A stretch of 64,000 nucleotides of DNA from CAYWKU01 sp964459325 (GCA_964459325.1 CAYWKU010000018.1:1-64000); one strand, 5' to 3'. Positions 49,505 to 59,158 are shown, counted from the first letter of the stretch. Translations and numbers: made by a program. The notes: generated from the sequence alone by a model not told the origin.

Positions 49505-51046
49505 ATGCCCGGGGAGCACATCGAGGTAAAGACTTCGGCGATAACTCACATACCGGTTACGACTGCCGTGCCGCCTCAACCCTGCATCATGGTTATCTTT
49601 GGGGTTTCGGGCGATTTGGCTCACCGAAAAATAATCCCCGCCCTATACGACCTTTACCGCGATGACCACCTGCCGACAAACTTTGCTATCATCGGCTTCA
49701 GCCGCTCCGATAAACCGCCGGAACAGTTCCGGGAGGAATTCCGCCAAAGCGTGGGAAAGCATTCGCGCTACAAATCCATACACGAAGAAAAATGGCGGGG
49801 GTTTATGGCCATACTGAATTTCATACAGGGGGATATAAACGAGCAAGACTGCATCGACAGGCTCAAGAACGCCTTGAATGAAAGGGATAAAAGCCGCGGC
49901 ACGCGCGGGAATCGCATCTTCTACTTCGCTACTCCGTCCAGGGCTTTTCCGGACATCATCAACAAATTGAGCGAAAGCGGACTTCTTTATCCTCAAAGGG
50001 AGGAAAAAGCAGAGCCGTGGATAAGGGCGGTAATCGAAAAACCTTTCGGGAAAAACCGGGACACGGCCAGGGAGCTCAACCACCTTGCGGCAAAGTCCCT
50101 TGACGAAAGCCAGATTTACAGGATGGACCATTACCTGGGCAAGGAGACAGTTCAAAACATAATGGTTTTTCGTTTCGGGAATTCCATATTCGAGCCGCTT
50201 TGGAATTGCAAGCACATAGACCACGTCGAGATAACGGCCGCCGAGGATATCGGTATAGAAGGCAGAGGGCATTTTTACGAACAGACCGGCATACTCAGGG
50301 ACATCGTTCAGAATCACCTGTTGCAGATATTGGCGCTTTGCACCATGGAACCGCCCATCTCGTTCGATGCGGACGCTATAAGGGATGAGAAAGCCAAGAT
50401 ATTCCGTGCCCTCAGACCGCTTGAAGGCGAAACCATGGATGAAAACATTGTACTGGGGCAATACAAGGGCTACCGGGAGGAGACAAATGTGGCTCCGGAC
50501 TCGAAAGTGCCCACCTACGCCGCCCTTAAAACCTACGTGGACAACTGGAGATGGAAGGGGGTGCCTTTTTTCCTGAGAACAGGCAAAAAGCTGAAAAAAC
50601 GGCTTACGGATGTAAGCATACACTTCCAACAAATTCCATTCTGCCTGTTCGGACAGGAAAATGTATGCCGGTCAATGGGCTCCAACGTGCTGACCCTGCG
50701 GATACAGCCGGACGAAGGAATATCGCTTAGCTTTGTCAGCAAGATACCCGAGCACGAATTCTCGATAGGGAACGTGACCATGGATTTCAGCTACGCCCGT
50801 TCCTTCGGCAAGTCGCCCCACGAGGCTTACGAAAGGCTGCTCCTGGATTGCATGAGGGGAGACCAGACTCTGTTCGCAAGGCGGGATGAAGCGGAATTGC
50901 AGTGGGGTTTTCTCGAGCCCGCACTCGAGTTCTGCATGGCGAAGAACGAGCCCGACCTGCACATTTACGAGCCGGGAAGCGCCGGCCCCGAAGCCGCCGA
51001 TTGGCTGATAGAGAAAACGGGCAGAAAATGGAATCACATCCTCTAG
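49505..51046 (+). CDS. zwf: Glucose-6-phosphate 1-dehydrogenase
   Basis: A 513-residue NADP-dependent enzyme, first step of the oxidative pentose phosphate pathway. The NADP motif IFGVSGDLAHRKIIPALY and the substrate motif YRMDHYLGKETVQN, with its catalytic His, are present, as is RGHFYEQTG. The ATG at 49505 has AGGAGG 6 bases ahead and is preferred to an ATG at 49490. It overlaps pgl by 19 bases, then gnd follows, giving a three-gene oxidative branch that makes two NADPH per glucose-6-phosphate. Confidence 0.95.
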   Translation: MPGEHIEVKTSAITHIPVTTAVPPQPCIMVIFGVSGDLAHRKIIPALYDLYRDDHLPTNFAIIGFSRSDKPPEQFREEFRQSVGKHSRYKSIHEEKWRGFMAILNFIQGDINEQDCIDRLKNALNERDKSRGTRGNRIFYFATPSRAFPDIINKLSESGLLYPQREEKAEPWIRAVIEKPFGKNRDTARELNHLAAKSLDESQIYRMDHYLGKETVQNIMVFRFGNSIFEPLWNCKHIDHVEITAAEDIGIEGRGHFYEQTGILRDIVQNHLLQILALCTMEPPISFDADAIRDEKAKIFRALRPLEGETMDENIVLGQYKGYREETNVAPDSKVPTYAALKTYVDNWRWKGVPFFLRTGKKLKKRLTDVSIHFQQIPFCLFGQENVCRSMGSNVLTLRIQPDEGISLSFVSKIPEHEFSIGNVTMDFSYARSFGKSPHEAYERLLLDCMRGDQTLFARRDEAELQWGFLEPALEFCMAKNEPDLHIYEPGSAGPEAADWLIEKTGRKWNHIL

Positions 51047-51771
51047 GTGCCCCGGAAATATTGGTGGTTGAGACTCTGGAAAAATTTCCCGAAATCGCCT
51101 CAGAGCGAATAATCGAGCAGTTGAAAAAGACTCTCCGTGAAAAGGAAAAAGTTTTGCTCGCGTTGGCCGGAGGCTCTACACCTGGACCCGTTTACAGCAA
51201 GCTGGCGGAAAGCAGCCTGAAAAACTCCGTGCCCTGGGAGCGAATCCTTTTCTTCTTCGGTGATGAAAGATGCGTGCCGCCCGATGCCCCGGACAGTAAT
51301 TACCGTATGACCGGGGAGATGCTTTTCAATCGTATATCCATAAGCGAATCGCAGGTTTATCGCATCAAAGGAGAAAACCCCGACGCTGAACAAGCGGCGG
51401 AGGAGTATGAAGCACAAATGCCCGAAAAACTCGACTTGTTGCTGCTGGGAATGGGTGAAGACGCTCATACGGCTTCCCTGTTTCCATGCTCACCCGCAAT
51501 CGAAGAAAAGGAGCGGAGAGTTGTTGCAGTAGAAGGGCCCGGGCAAAGGGACATGCGGATAACAGTTACTCCGCCGGTTATAGCGGCCGCGGGTTCGGTT
51601 ATTGTTATGGCGAAGGGAGAAGAAAAGGCTCCGGCAGTCCATAGAGCACTCACCTCTCCCTTCAACTCGCGCCGGATGCCGGTGCAGCTTGCACTTCCCC
51701 GTACCTGGATACTGGACGGTGCCGCTGCGTCTATGCTGGACAGGAATCAATTCGGAATTAAGGCCCTATAA
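51028..51771 (+). CDS. pgl: 6-phosphogluconolactonase
   Basis: A 247-residue DevB-type lactonase that hydrolyses 6-phosphogluconolactone. LALAGGSTPGPVYSKL for phosphate binding, FFFGDERCVPPDAPDSNY and LLGMGEDAHTASLFP are the conserved segments. The last usually reads GxGxDGHTASLFPG, so Gly has become Ala here, a mild change. Its start lies inside the 3' end of zwf, which implies coupled translation. Confidence 0.93.
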   Translation: MESHPLGAPEILVVETLEKFPEIASERIIEQLKKTLREKEKVLLALAGGSTPGPVYSKLAESSLKNSVPWERILFFFGDERCVPPDAPDSNYRMTGEMLFNRISISESQVYRIKGENPDAEQAAEEYEAQMPEKLDLLLLGMGEDAHTASLFPCSPAIEEKERRVVAVEGPGQRDMRITVTPPVIAAAGSVIVMAKGEEKAPAVHRALTSPFNSRRMPVQLALPRTWILDGAAASMLDRNQFGIKAL

Positions 51772-51802
51772 TAGTGTCATTATCTACCACAAGGAGCGGT
51801 TA

Positions 51803-53224
51803 ATGAGTGAAAGTAACTCACGGGCGCACTTCGCCGTCGTCGGTCTCGGCGTAATGGGAAGAAACCTCGCTCTGAATGTCAGGGACCGGGGGTTCAAAGT
51901 TGCGGTCTGGACGCGCAACACGGAAAACGTGAAAAAGTTTATCGAGAAAAATCCCTCCCGAAACATAACGGGCGCGATGTCATTGGAAGAACTCGCAGCA
52001 TCGCTCGACAAACCCCGCAAAATCATGATGATGATAAAAGCCGGAAAACCCGTGGACGACACCATAGAAAAGCTCAAACCCCTGCTGGAGAAGGGCGACA
52101 TCCTCATAGACGGCGGAAATTCGTGGTTCGAAGATACCCGTCGCCGGGAATCCGTATTAGCAAGCGAAGGCATCTACTACTACGGTACCGGTGTCTCCGG
52201 CGGCGAAGAAGGCGCACGCCACGGGTCTTCGCTCATGCCGGGAGGAGCTCCCGAAGCCTACGAACATCTCCGCCCTGTCTACGAAAGCATAGCCGCTAAA
52301 ACCGACTCCGGTCCTTGCGTTACTCACATCGGCTCTGACGGAGCCGGCCACTTCGTAAAAATGGCCCACAACGGCATCGAGTACGCCATTATGCAGGCCA
52401 TAGCGGAAAGCTATCACGTCATGCGCGATGTCCTGAAACTCGGCCACAAAGAGATGGCCGGAGTTTTCGATAAATGGAACCGGGGCGAGTTGAATTCCTT
52501 TCTTATCGAGCTTACCGCAACGGTGTTGCAGGTAAAGGACGGGGAAACGGGCAATCCGCTGGTCGAGATGATACTCGACGAGGCCGGCCAAAAGGGCACC
52601 GGCAGGTGGACGGCCATGTCGGCGCTGGAACTGGACGTGCCGGTGCCGAGTATTAACGCCGCCCTCGATGCCAGGACAATTTCCGGGTTGAAGGAGCAAA
52701 GGCACGCCGCATCGGAAATCAAAGGGCCTGCTCCCGAAATCGACCTGGACAAAAGCTCCGCCCTAACAGCGCTTCACGACGCTCTTTTTGCCTCATTCAT
52801 AACATCGTTTGCACAAGGCATGAACCTTATCGCAGCGGCATCTCGATACTACGACTGGAAAATAGACCTGAAGGAAGTGGCGAGGATATGGAAAGGCGGC
52901 TGCATCATAAGGGCTGGGCTGCTGAATCAAATAATGGAAGCATACCGGAATAATCCCGGGCTATCTAACCTGATTGTGGATGCGGAGCTTTCTTCAAAAC
53001 TGGAAAACATTCAACAGAATTGGAGGAATACCATTGCGCAGGCTCAAAGCGCGGGAATACCGACTCCGGCCATGAGCGGGGGGCTGGCCTACTTCGATTC
53101 CCTCAGAACCCCCAAACACCCCCAGAATCTAATTCAGGCCCAGAGAGACGCCTTCGGGGCACACACTTACCGGAGAAAAGACCACCCTGAATGGGGCTTT
53201 ATTCATACCGAGTGGTGGAAATGA
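51803..53224 (+). CDS. gnd: 6-phosphogluconate dehydrogenase (decarboxylating)
   Basis: A 473-residue enzyme that oxidises and decarboxylates 6-phosphogluconate to ribulose-5-phosphate. It has the NADP motif VVGLGVMGRNLALN, DGGNSWFEDTRRR, VSGGEEGARHGSSLMPGG, the catalytic KMAHNGIEYAIMQ and the C-terminal tail YRRKDHPEWGFIHTEWW. Length is that of the long homodimeric type. AAGGAGCGG precedes the ATG. It closes the zwf-pgl-gnd group. About 230 bases without a gene separate it from comM. Confidence 0.95.
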   Translation: MSESNSRAHFAVVGLGVMGRNLALNVRDRGFKVAVWTRNTENVKKFIEKNPSRNITGAMSLEELAASLDKPRKIMMMIKAGKPVDDTIEKLKPLLEKGDILIDGGNSWFEDTRRRESVLASEGIYYYGTGVSGGEEGARHGSSLMPGGAPEAYEHLRPVYESIAAKTDSGPCVTHIGSDGAGHFVKMAHNGIEYAIMQAIAESYHVMRDVLKLGHKEMAGVFDKWNRGELNSFLIELTATVLQVKDGETGNPLVEMILDEAGQKGTGRWTAMSALELDVPVPSINAALDARTISGLKEQRHAASEIKGPAPEIDLDKSSALTALHDALFASFITSFAQGMNLIAAASRYYDWKIDLKEVARIWKGGCIIRAGLLNQIMEAYRNNPGLSNLIVDAELSSKLENIQQNWRNTIAQAQSAGIPTPAMSGGLAYFDSLRTPKHPQNLIQAQRDAFGAHTYRRKDHPEWGFIHTEWWK

Positions 53225-53451
53225 ACTCCCCTCTCGGAATTAGCTTTCAGGGATTAAGAAGCCGGTGTCCGAGGGGATAAAAACAACTTCCCCGTAGGGT
53301 AAAAAATGAGGAATGGAATATTTGAACTTGTAAGGCAGTCCCTCTTTTCGCTTGCGAACTCCACGCTAACCACCGTCCATCGGCACCGCAATGCCCGTTC
53401 GAATTGTCTTTCGGGTGATTTTTTTCTTTAGCTGAAACGGTACCTTACCTA

Positions 53452-53488
53452 ATTATCCCGCCTCCCTGTCCAGGCTGCGGTATTGGAT
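53452..53488. repeat. 37-bp direct repeat, right copy (candidate attachment site)
   Basis: Identical to 34942-34978; here it covers the stop codon and last 11 codons of the intact comM gene. See the left copy. Confidence 0.8.
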
Positions 53489-54982
53489 GGCTTCGCTCAG
53501 GTGGTGGGGTTTGATGGATTCCGATTCTTCGAGGTCGGCGATGGTGCGGGCGACTTTGAGGATTCGGGCGTGGGCGCGGGCGCTCATGCCGAGCTTGTCC
53601 ACCACGTTTTCGAGCAGTTTGTGGCCCCCCTCGTCGACCTTGCAGTGAGTTGAAATCTGCTTCGCGCTCATCCGGGCGTTGCATGCGGTTTTTGACCTTT
53701 TATAGCGCCCGGCCTGCATTTCCCTGGCTTCGTTCACCCTGTCCCGGATGTTGCCGCTCGGCTCGCCGCCGTACTCGGCGCTGAGCTCCTTGTACCTGAC
53801 GGCGGGGACTTCAATCTGGATGTCTATCCTGTCGAGCAGGGGGCCGGATATTCTTGACCGGTAGCGCTGCACCTGCTGCGGCGTGCACGTGCAAGGCTTG
53901 CCGGCATCCCCGTAAAACCCGCACGGGCAGGGGTTCATGGCGGAGACGAGCATGAATCGGGCGGGGTAGGTTATTGATGTTACCGCGCGGCTGATGGTGA
54001 CGTTGCCGTCTTCGAGTGGTTGTCGCAGCACTTCCAGGACGTTCTTCTTGAACTCGGGAAGCTCGTCGAGGAAGAGAACGCCATTATGTGCAAGACTGAT
54101 TTCGCCCGGTTTGGGCACGTTTCCGCCTCCGATAAGCCCGGCGTCGCTTATGGTGTGGTGCGGCGACCGGAAGGGGCGTACGGCGATGAGGCTGGTGTTT
54201 TCCGGCACCATGCCCACCACGGAGTATATCTTGGTGGTTTCGATGGCTTCGTCGAAATTCATTTCCGGCAACACGGTGGGTATTCGTTTGGCGAGCATGG
54301 TCTTACCGCTGCCGGGCGGACCGAGCATCAGGAGGTTGTGACCGCCGGCGGCGGAGACTTCGATGGCCCGTTTCGCGTGTTCCTGTCCTCGCACGTCGTT
54401 AAAATCCACTTCGTAATGCTTTTCTCTTTCGAAAAGTTCATCGACGTTAACCTCCAGAGGGGCGACGAGTTTGTCCCCGCGCAGAAACTCCACCACCTCT
54501 GTGAAATTATCGGCCGGGACGACGTTGATACCGCCCACGACTGCGGCCTCCGGGCAGTTCGCTCGCGGTAACACCAGGTAGGGTATGCCGGCTTGTTTGC
54601 AGGTTGTCGCCACGGGCAAAGCGCCTTTCACGGGCTTAACTTCACCGTTGAGGCTGAGCTCGCCCATAACCATGCATTCTTCCAGACTTCGGTGAGGAAT
54701 AACGCCCATGGCGGAGAGTATTCCCACGGCTATGGGGAGGTCCAGGCCGGAGTTGTCCTTTTTGATGTCGGCGGGGGCGAGGTTTATGATTATTCGGTCA
54801 TTCGGGTAGTCATATCCTGAGTTCTTTATGCTGGAGCGGACCCTTTCCTTGCTTTCCTTCACCGCCCCTTCCGGCAGCCCCACCAGCGCGAAGTAGGGCA
54901 TGCCGATGGAAACGTCCACCTGCACTTCTATATGATAGGCGTCGATGCCCAGTACCCCGCCCGAGTTTACTTTAGCCAGCAT
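53453..54982 (-). CDS. comM: ComM/YifB-family Mg-chelatase-like AAA+ ATPase
   Basis: A 509-residue member of the ComM family, hexameric helicases that extend homologous recombination after DNA uptake. An N-terminal Lon-protease-like fold (SIGMPYFALVGLPEGAVKESKERVRS) is followed by the AAA+ core with Walker A GPPGSGKTML, Walker B GVLFLDELPEF and the C-terminal Mg_chelatase domain (MNPCPCGFYGD, GPLLDRIDIQIEVP). Full length. Its 3' end is duplicated at 34943-35080. comF, another gene often named for competence, lies 7 kb away. Confidence 0.93.
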   Translation of the reverse strand: MLAKVNSGGVLGIDAYHIEVQVDVSIGMPYFALVGLPEGAVKESKERVRSSIKNSGYDYPNDRIIINLAPADIKKDNSGLDLPIAVGILSAMGVIPHRSLEECMVMGELSLNGEVKPVKGALPVATTCKQAGIPYLVLPRANCPEAAVVGGINVVPADNFTEVVEFLRGDKLVAPLEVNVDELFEREKHYEVDFNDVRGQEHAKRAIEVSAAGGHNLLMLGPPGSGKTMLAKRIPTVLPEMNFDEAIETTKIYSVVGMVPENTSLIAVRPFRSPHHTISDAGLIGGGNVPKPGEISLAHNGVLFLDELPEFKKNVLEVLRQPLEDGNVTISRAVTSITYPARFMLVSAMNPCPCGFYGDAGKPCTCTPQQVQRYRSRISGPLLDRIDIQIEVPAVRYKELSAEYGGEPSGNIRDRVNEAREMQAGRYKRSKTACNARMSAKQISTHCKVDEGGHKLLENVVDKLGMSARAHARILKVARTIADLEESESIKPHHLSEAIQYRSLDREAG

Positions 54983-55283
54983 GCCGGTAAATTCTATATC
55001 ATCATGAGTGTCTTGACAACTAACAGGGTGTTGAAAAATGCTATTTTTCGTAACGCCCGGACGGGCAAAAGGCGCCTTAATAAAATCAGCTACTCACAAG
55101 TGCCGCCAGAAATGGCGGCGTTACGTTTCTGACTTTTTCAACACCCTGCTAAAGAAAAAGATTTATGGAATTTAATTCGGTAGTGTATACGATTGCTAAA
55201 AGCCGAAGTCCCGACAATAAGAATAACTATTGACGGGAATCGAAAATGTTTCCGGTGGATAATACAATCCAGGAGGGTCGCAT
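54983..55283. other. Intergenic region holding a MITE-like element
   Basis: Between comM and the beta-helix lipoprotein gene. Apart from the 125-bp element at 55024-55148 I see nothing that I can name; the remaining 130 bases are AT-rich. Confidence 0.6.
55024..55148. mobile_element. MITE-like element with 15-bp inverted ends and 4-bp target duplication
   Basis: The ends are CAGGGTGTTGAAAAA and its exact reverse complement. CTAA flanks both sides (55020-55023 and 55149-55152). The 125-bp interior has no gene; it contains GCCGCC-AGAAAT-GGCGGC. The termini recall those of IS elements common in deltaproteobacteria, so it was probably moved by a transposase encoded elsewhere. Confidence 0.8.
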
Positions 55284-57383
55284 TTAAGGGGCGTCAAGTT
55301 GTGTTTTCGTTAATTTTCCCGCTTTCGTTGTTATTATACGCCATAAAATGCCACCTTCGGCTTTTATCATGTAAGAGCCTTCCGGGAGGGTTATCGAGCA
55401 TCTGCCGTGAATGTTTGTAATGACAGTAATAGGCTCCGAAGTATCGTTTTCTTTTATCTTTATCGGATGAGCCGGAACCGGTAGACGTGAGAGGTTTGAA
55501 ATCACGGTGCAGGTCAGGAAGGAAGGTATTCCGGAAGTGCCGTCGGGGGAGTAATCGAGCGGCATGGAAATATCCCGGCGAGCGTTTGAATCGCCCAAAG
55601 ATAACAGCTCCTTCCCCCAGGGGGAAACCAGTTCGGTTTTCATTTCCCCGCCGTAAGCGGCGAAAGCAATATCCTGTGCTTCCACGCTGTTACCCTTCAC
55701 TAATGTGGAAGACGCCGGCTCATTCACCACTATTCCCGAGCGTGCCCATTTTATTGCGTTGTTTTCGATTTTTCCGGCGGAGCTTTCAAAGTAAACCGCC
55801 GCCACGGCGCAGTTTTTGAGGAAATTGGAACTTACGGAGGCGTGGACGCCTTTCAAACTCAAGCAGGGGCCGGATATCGCGCCCCTCTCTATGACGTTTT
55901 CCTCGATGTTTATTCGGGAGTCGCTCATCGGGGCGCTTTCGGCTTTAAAAACATTCTTCCTCGCCGTGTCTATTATGTTCCTGTGAATGTGGAAGGAAGT
56001 CGAAGGGTCCGAGTGCGGATTGATGCTTACCGCCTTACCAACATGGGAAAAACAATTGCGAGAAATGTTAATTCGATGCTCGACGGTGGATGCTCTGCTC
56101 TCCACGAGAATACCTTCGGCTGCGATTCCATCGAAAAAGTTTGATGTTATTTCCGTCCGCCCGGCGTTCTTTTCGGAAAGGAGCAAGCGGATGCCTATCC
56201 CCGGGGCGAATTCGATTCGGGAGTAACGGATATTCAATTTTCCCCCTGAAGTGATTGGGGAGGCGAATCGGGATAAGTTGGCGTATTCTATTGATGCGTG
56301 TGAGCTTTGCAACAGATTGATTCCCTTCCAGTAGCCGTTCCTGTCTGAGCTTGTCAGCGTGACGGGATTTTCCGGGGTTCCCCTGATATCCAGCGTTCCC
56401 GCCACTTTCAATCCGGCATCCGGTCGAAAACGAACTCCGCATCCTGCTTCTAAAATGAGCTTTGCATCTTCGGATACGGTTATTTCATTTTGCACCAACA
56501 CGGGCCCGCGCCATATTTCATCCGTTGTTATGTCCGAAGAAATTCTCTTGTACGATGAAAGGTCTTCACGCCGGGTCGGTGACGATGAAATTACACGCGA
56601 CCGCTTTACTCTTACTATTATTGACTTTTCGGGGTCGGATATCCAAAAAACATCTTCATCGGGTTCGTAAATTATATTGAAAGGGTAGCGAGTAACCGGG
56701 GAATGGCGGTTAACAACCTCCGAGTCGGCTCGCTTGCTTATTTTCAGCTCGACTATTTCTCCGCCGGCCGGAGCGGTCGTGAAAAAGGAACCGGAGGCGG
56801 GCACATGGCACAGGCCGGAAAACCGGGCGCCCTCCCGGACGGGTGTGCCTGAAATCCAATCTTTTCGGCCTTCGGGAAGGACATAGGTGTGCTCGTAGCC
56901 TATCGCATACAGACATTCTTTCGTGGCCGTCATTGCCATTGCATCGGAAGGGGGTAAAGGAAAATCAAGTTTTGTTTTCTCTCTTTGATTATATGGACAG
57001 TATCCTTCGGAGGCCCGGAAGATAAGCCCCTCGATGCCGTGCGAGGAGAAATTAAGAATCTGACTGGCCGGATAGCGCAAATATTTGAATCTTTTTTCAG
57101 GGCTTGATGGACGCAGATAAATTCTTCTCGCCTTCTCGCTCAAATGTAGCTTCCGGGCATTTAGGTCAATGTTATAAACCTTTATCCCCAGATTCCCGAG
57201 GTGTTGCACGGACAGTTTTCCCTTATGTATTTGTATCGCGCCGGGAGAGGGAGTTTTCGACGAGAATTTAATTAATTCAGGTTGCCTTTCCCGGTCCCGG
57301 CAGTTGCATGCGGGGAAAGTGATTAACAGAGAGAGTATGAGTGTAAAGGGAATCAGGGCGGGATTATTTATTATTGAATTCAT
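55284..57383 (-). CDS. Right-handed beta-helix repeat lipoprotein
   Basis: A 699-residue protein. The N-terminal signal (NPALIPFTLILSLLITFPAC) ends in a lipobox Cys. Residues 40-260 resemble a strand-rich, propeller-like region. From about 300 on, short repeats such as GKLNIRYSRIEFAPGIGIRLL and ISRNCFSHVGKAVSINPH are typical of NosD/pectate-lyase-like beta-helices, with a start like ILEAGCGVRFRPDAGLKVAGTLDIRGTPENPVTL split over several coils. The last 80 residues look like a carboxypeptidase-regulatory-like beta sandwich. It is probably surface-exposed, with unknown ligand. The start overlaps the upstream Zn-ribbon gene by 20 bases. Confidence 0.78.
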   Translation of the reverse strand: MNSIINNPALIPFTLILSLLITFPACNCRDRERQPELIKFSSKTPSPGAIQIHKGKLSVQHLGNLGIKVYNIDLNARKLHLSEKARRIYLRPSSPEKRFKYLRYPASQILNFSSHGIEGLIFRASEGYCPYNQREKTKLDFPLPPSDAMAMTATKECLYAIGYEHTYVLPEGRKDWISGTPVREGARFSGLCHVPASGSFFTTAPAGGEIVELKISKRADSEVVNRHSPVTRYPFNIIYEPDEDVFWISDPEKSIIVRVKRSRVISSSPTRREDLSSYKRISSDITTDEIWRGPVLVQNEITVSEDAKLILEAGCGVRFRPDAGLKVAGTLDIRGTPENPVTLTSSDRNGYWKGINLLQSSHASIEYANLSRFASPITSGGKLNIRYSRIEFAPGIGIRLLLSEKNAGRTEITSNFFDGIAAEGILVESRASTVEHRINISRNCFSHVGKAVSINPHSDPSTSFHIHRNIIDTARKNVFKAESAPMSDSRINIEENVIERGAISGPCLSLKGVHASVSSNFLKNCAVAAVYFESSAGKIENNAIKWARSGIVVNEPASSTLVKGNSVEAQDIAFAAYGGEMKTELVSPWGKELLSLGDSNARRDISMPLDYSPDGTSGIPSFLTCTVISNLSRLPVPAHPIKIKENDTSEPITVITNIHGRCSITLPEGSYMIKAEGGILWRIITTKAGKLTKTQLDAP

Positions 57384-57564
57384 ATCCGCAGTGCTGACAT
57401 GTTTTTCGGTTTGAATTTATTATGGTTTTGCAGTTGGGACAGCGTTTGCCCTTTCCCTTTTTTCTTTTTCTTTTGTAGATAAAAGAGGATTTTATTATAT
57501 ATCTGCTCAAAAAGATTGAGCCGATAACGGCGATTATAAGGGCGGTTATGGTTGTACTTCCCAT
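57364..57564 (-). CDS. Small membrane protein with C-terminal zinc ribbon
   Basis: A 66-residue protein with one membrane span (TALIIAVIGSIFLSRYII, about 6-24), a very basic linker (YKRKRKKGKGKR) and a zinc ribbon (CPNCKTIINSNRKTCQHC). The zinc ribbon should lie in the cytoplasm by the positive-inside rule. It overlaps the start of the beta-helix lipoprotein gene, so the two are likely translated together. No function is known. Confidence 0.68.
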   Translation of the reverse strand: MGSTTITALIIAVIGSIFLSRYIIKSSFIYKRKRKKGKGKRCPNCKTIINSNRKTCQHCGYEFNNK

Positions 57565-57612
57565 GGCGTCGGTTAATTTTGCCTTTTCGGATATTGTATG
57601 TCAAGCGCTTAA

Positions 57613-58164
57613 TTATTGTCGCTTTTGCTCCCGGTCTCTACGACTGTAATTGCAACCGCAGTAATTTTGCCTGTAGAATCCCCATTGCCGCGACAATTCG
57701 CTGCATCTCTTTTCGCCGCCGCCTTTTTTGAAATCGTCCCTGCGAAACTTGACCCCCGTTTCGGCTTCCACTTTCTCTCCGGCGGCGTGAATTTTCCCGG
57801 TGTTTTTATGCCTGCTGACGGTAAGCGTCGTGGTAAAAGCGTCGCAACCCGCCTCTTTCGCCGCCCGCGCCGCTTGTCTGAGCCTGAAATGAAAACATAC
57901 ATCACATCGCCGACCACCTTCCGGTTCCTCTTCCAGGCCTCGGACGGCTTCGTGCCATGATTCGGGCTCGTAGTCTCCTATTATCAGTTCCCTTCCGGTT
58001 TCCTCGAAAAAGAGCCTGACTTCTTTGAGGCGAGCGTTATATTCGGACTCCGGTCGGATGTTGGGATTATAGAAAAAACCCACGACCCGCGCCTCTTTTT
58101 CCAACACTTCCAGTGGATGGCCGGCGCATGGGGCGCAACACACATGCAGGAGAACCCGCTCCAT
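57613..58164 (-). CDS. queH: Epoxyqueuosine reductase QueH
   Basis: A 183-residue enzyme catalysing the last step of queuosine synthesis in tRNA, the QueG replacement found mainly in anaerobes. Family Cys are in place: CCAPC near the start, CDVCFHFRL in the middle, and YCGCNYS near the end, with RHKNTGKIHAAG. The short length is normal. It starts 5 bases after the stop of the flavoprotein gene upstream, so they may share a transcript. No other queuosine genes are in the window. Confidence 0.92.
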   Translation of the reverse strand: MERVLLHVCCAPCAGHPLEVLEKEARVVGFFYNPNIRPESEYNARLKEVRLFFEETGRELIIGDYEPESWHEAVRGLEEEPEGGRRCDVCFHFRLRQAARAAKEAGCDAFTTTLTVSRHKNTGKIHAAGEKVEAETGVKFRRDDFKKGGGEKRCSELSRQWGFYRQNYCGCNYSRRDREQKRQ

Positions 58165-58168
58165 CGGT

Positions 58169-59158
58169 CTAAAAAGAATCCGGATTCAGGTCCATTCCGT
58201 TCGGGTCATCCCTGAACCCGTGTATGAAGGTGGAGAATGGAAATACGGTGTTCAGCGAACCCGTGAAGAACAGGCCCGGCTCCGTCGGGCTTTCGAGCCT
58301 CATGTTCAATGCAGGGTAGTCGTCCCTCCGTTTGATGTTCAACTCGGAATTATCCAGAAACGCCAGGTGTGGCCTGTAGCCGGTGGCGGAGATTACGCAG
58401 TCTACTTCCACGTTGGAACCGTTTATGGCGGCTTTTTTGCCGTCAAAGTTTTTTATGGCGCAGTCCGGTATGTGTTTGACCAGCCCGAACTGTATCATTT
58501 CCTTTACCAGTCCCTCGCAATGGCCGCGAATATCCTCGGCCCGGCGGGTTTCGCTGTGAAACTTCAAATTACCCGGGTGGGCCAGGATTATTTTATCCGC
58601 CCAGCCGGAGAGGTTAACTATTACCTCGGCGGCGCTGTTGCCGCATCCGGCCACCAGTACCCTCCGGCCCTTGAAATCTTCGGGGTTCTTGTAGTCCACC
58701 GAATGAATTACATTGGGTTTGTCCCTGAAGCAGCCGGGCATGTAGGGGTTGGAGATTATGCCCGTTGCCGCAATCAGCCTCCTGCAAATGTACTTTTCCC
58801 GATTAGTTGAGACTTCGAAACGGCCATCTTCGTTTCTTTCGACCGAAAGAACCTCGTCGCCTTCCACCACATCCAGGTCGAAATGTTCCGCGTAGGCTTC
58901 GAGGTACTTTATGAAGTCGGAACGGGAAGGGAAAGGCCTTTCGCATCCCACTTTCCATATATCCAGTCCCGGCAGGCTTGTCCAGTCGAGTTGCGGAGTG
59001 GCGGGGGAAAGCATCCTCATGTCCGGATTCAGCTTCCTCCATGCTCCCGCCACCTTGTCCTTCTCCAATATCCTGTACTTTGCCCCCGCTTCTTTCGCCG
59101 CCCGGCCCATATTTAAACCGGCCGGCCCGGCGCCTATGATTACAATATCAAGCTCCAA
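58169..59158 (-). CDS. NAD(P)/FAD-dependent flavoprotein (FMO/CzcO-like)
   Basis: A 329-residue two-dinucleotide-domain flavoprotein. FAD motif DIVIIGAGPAGLNMGRA, then GAWRKLNPDMRMLSPATPQLDW, then a second Rossmann motif RRVLVAGCGNSAAEVIVNL for NADPH, then VISATGYRPHL. The pattern resembles flavin-containing monooxygenase and CzcO-like proteins, without obvious redox Cys. The last residues are DPNGMDLNPDSF. Substrate unknown. queH follows within 5 bases. Confidence 0.82.
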   Translation of the reverse strand: MELDIVIIGAGPAGLNMGRAAKEAGAKYRILEKDKVAGAWRKLNPDMRMLSPATPQLDWTSLPGLDIWKVGCERPFPSRSDFIKYLEAYAEHFDLDVVEGDEVLSVERNEDGRFEVSTNREKYICRRLIAATGIISNPYMPGCFRDKPNVIHSVDYKNPEDFKGRRVLVAGCGNSAAEVIVNLSGWADKIILAHPGNLKFHSETRRAEDIRGHCEGLVKEMIQFGLVKHIPDCAIKNFDGKKAAINGSNVEVDCVISATGYRPHLAFLDNSELNIKRRDDYPALNMRLESPTEPGLFFTGSLNTVFPFSTFIHGFRDDPNGMDLNPDSF

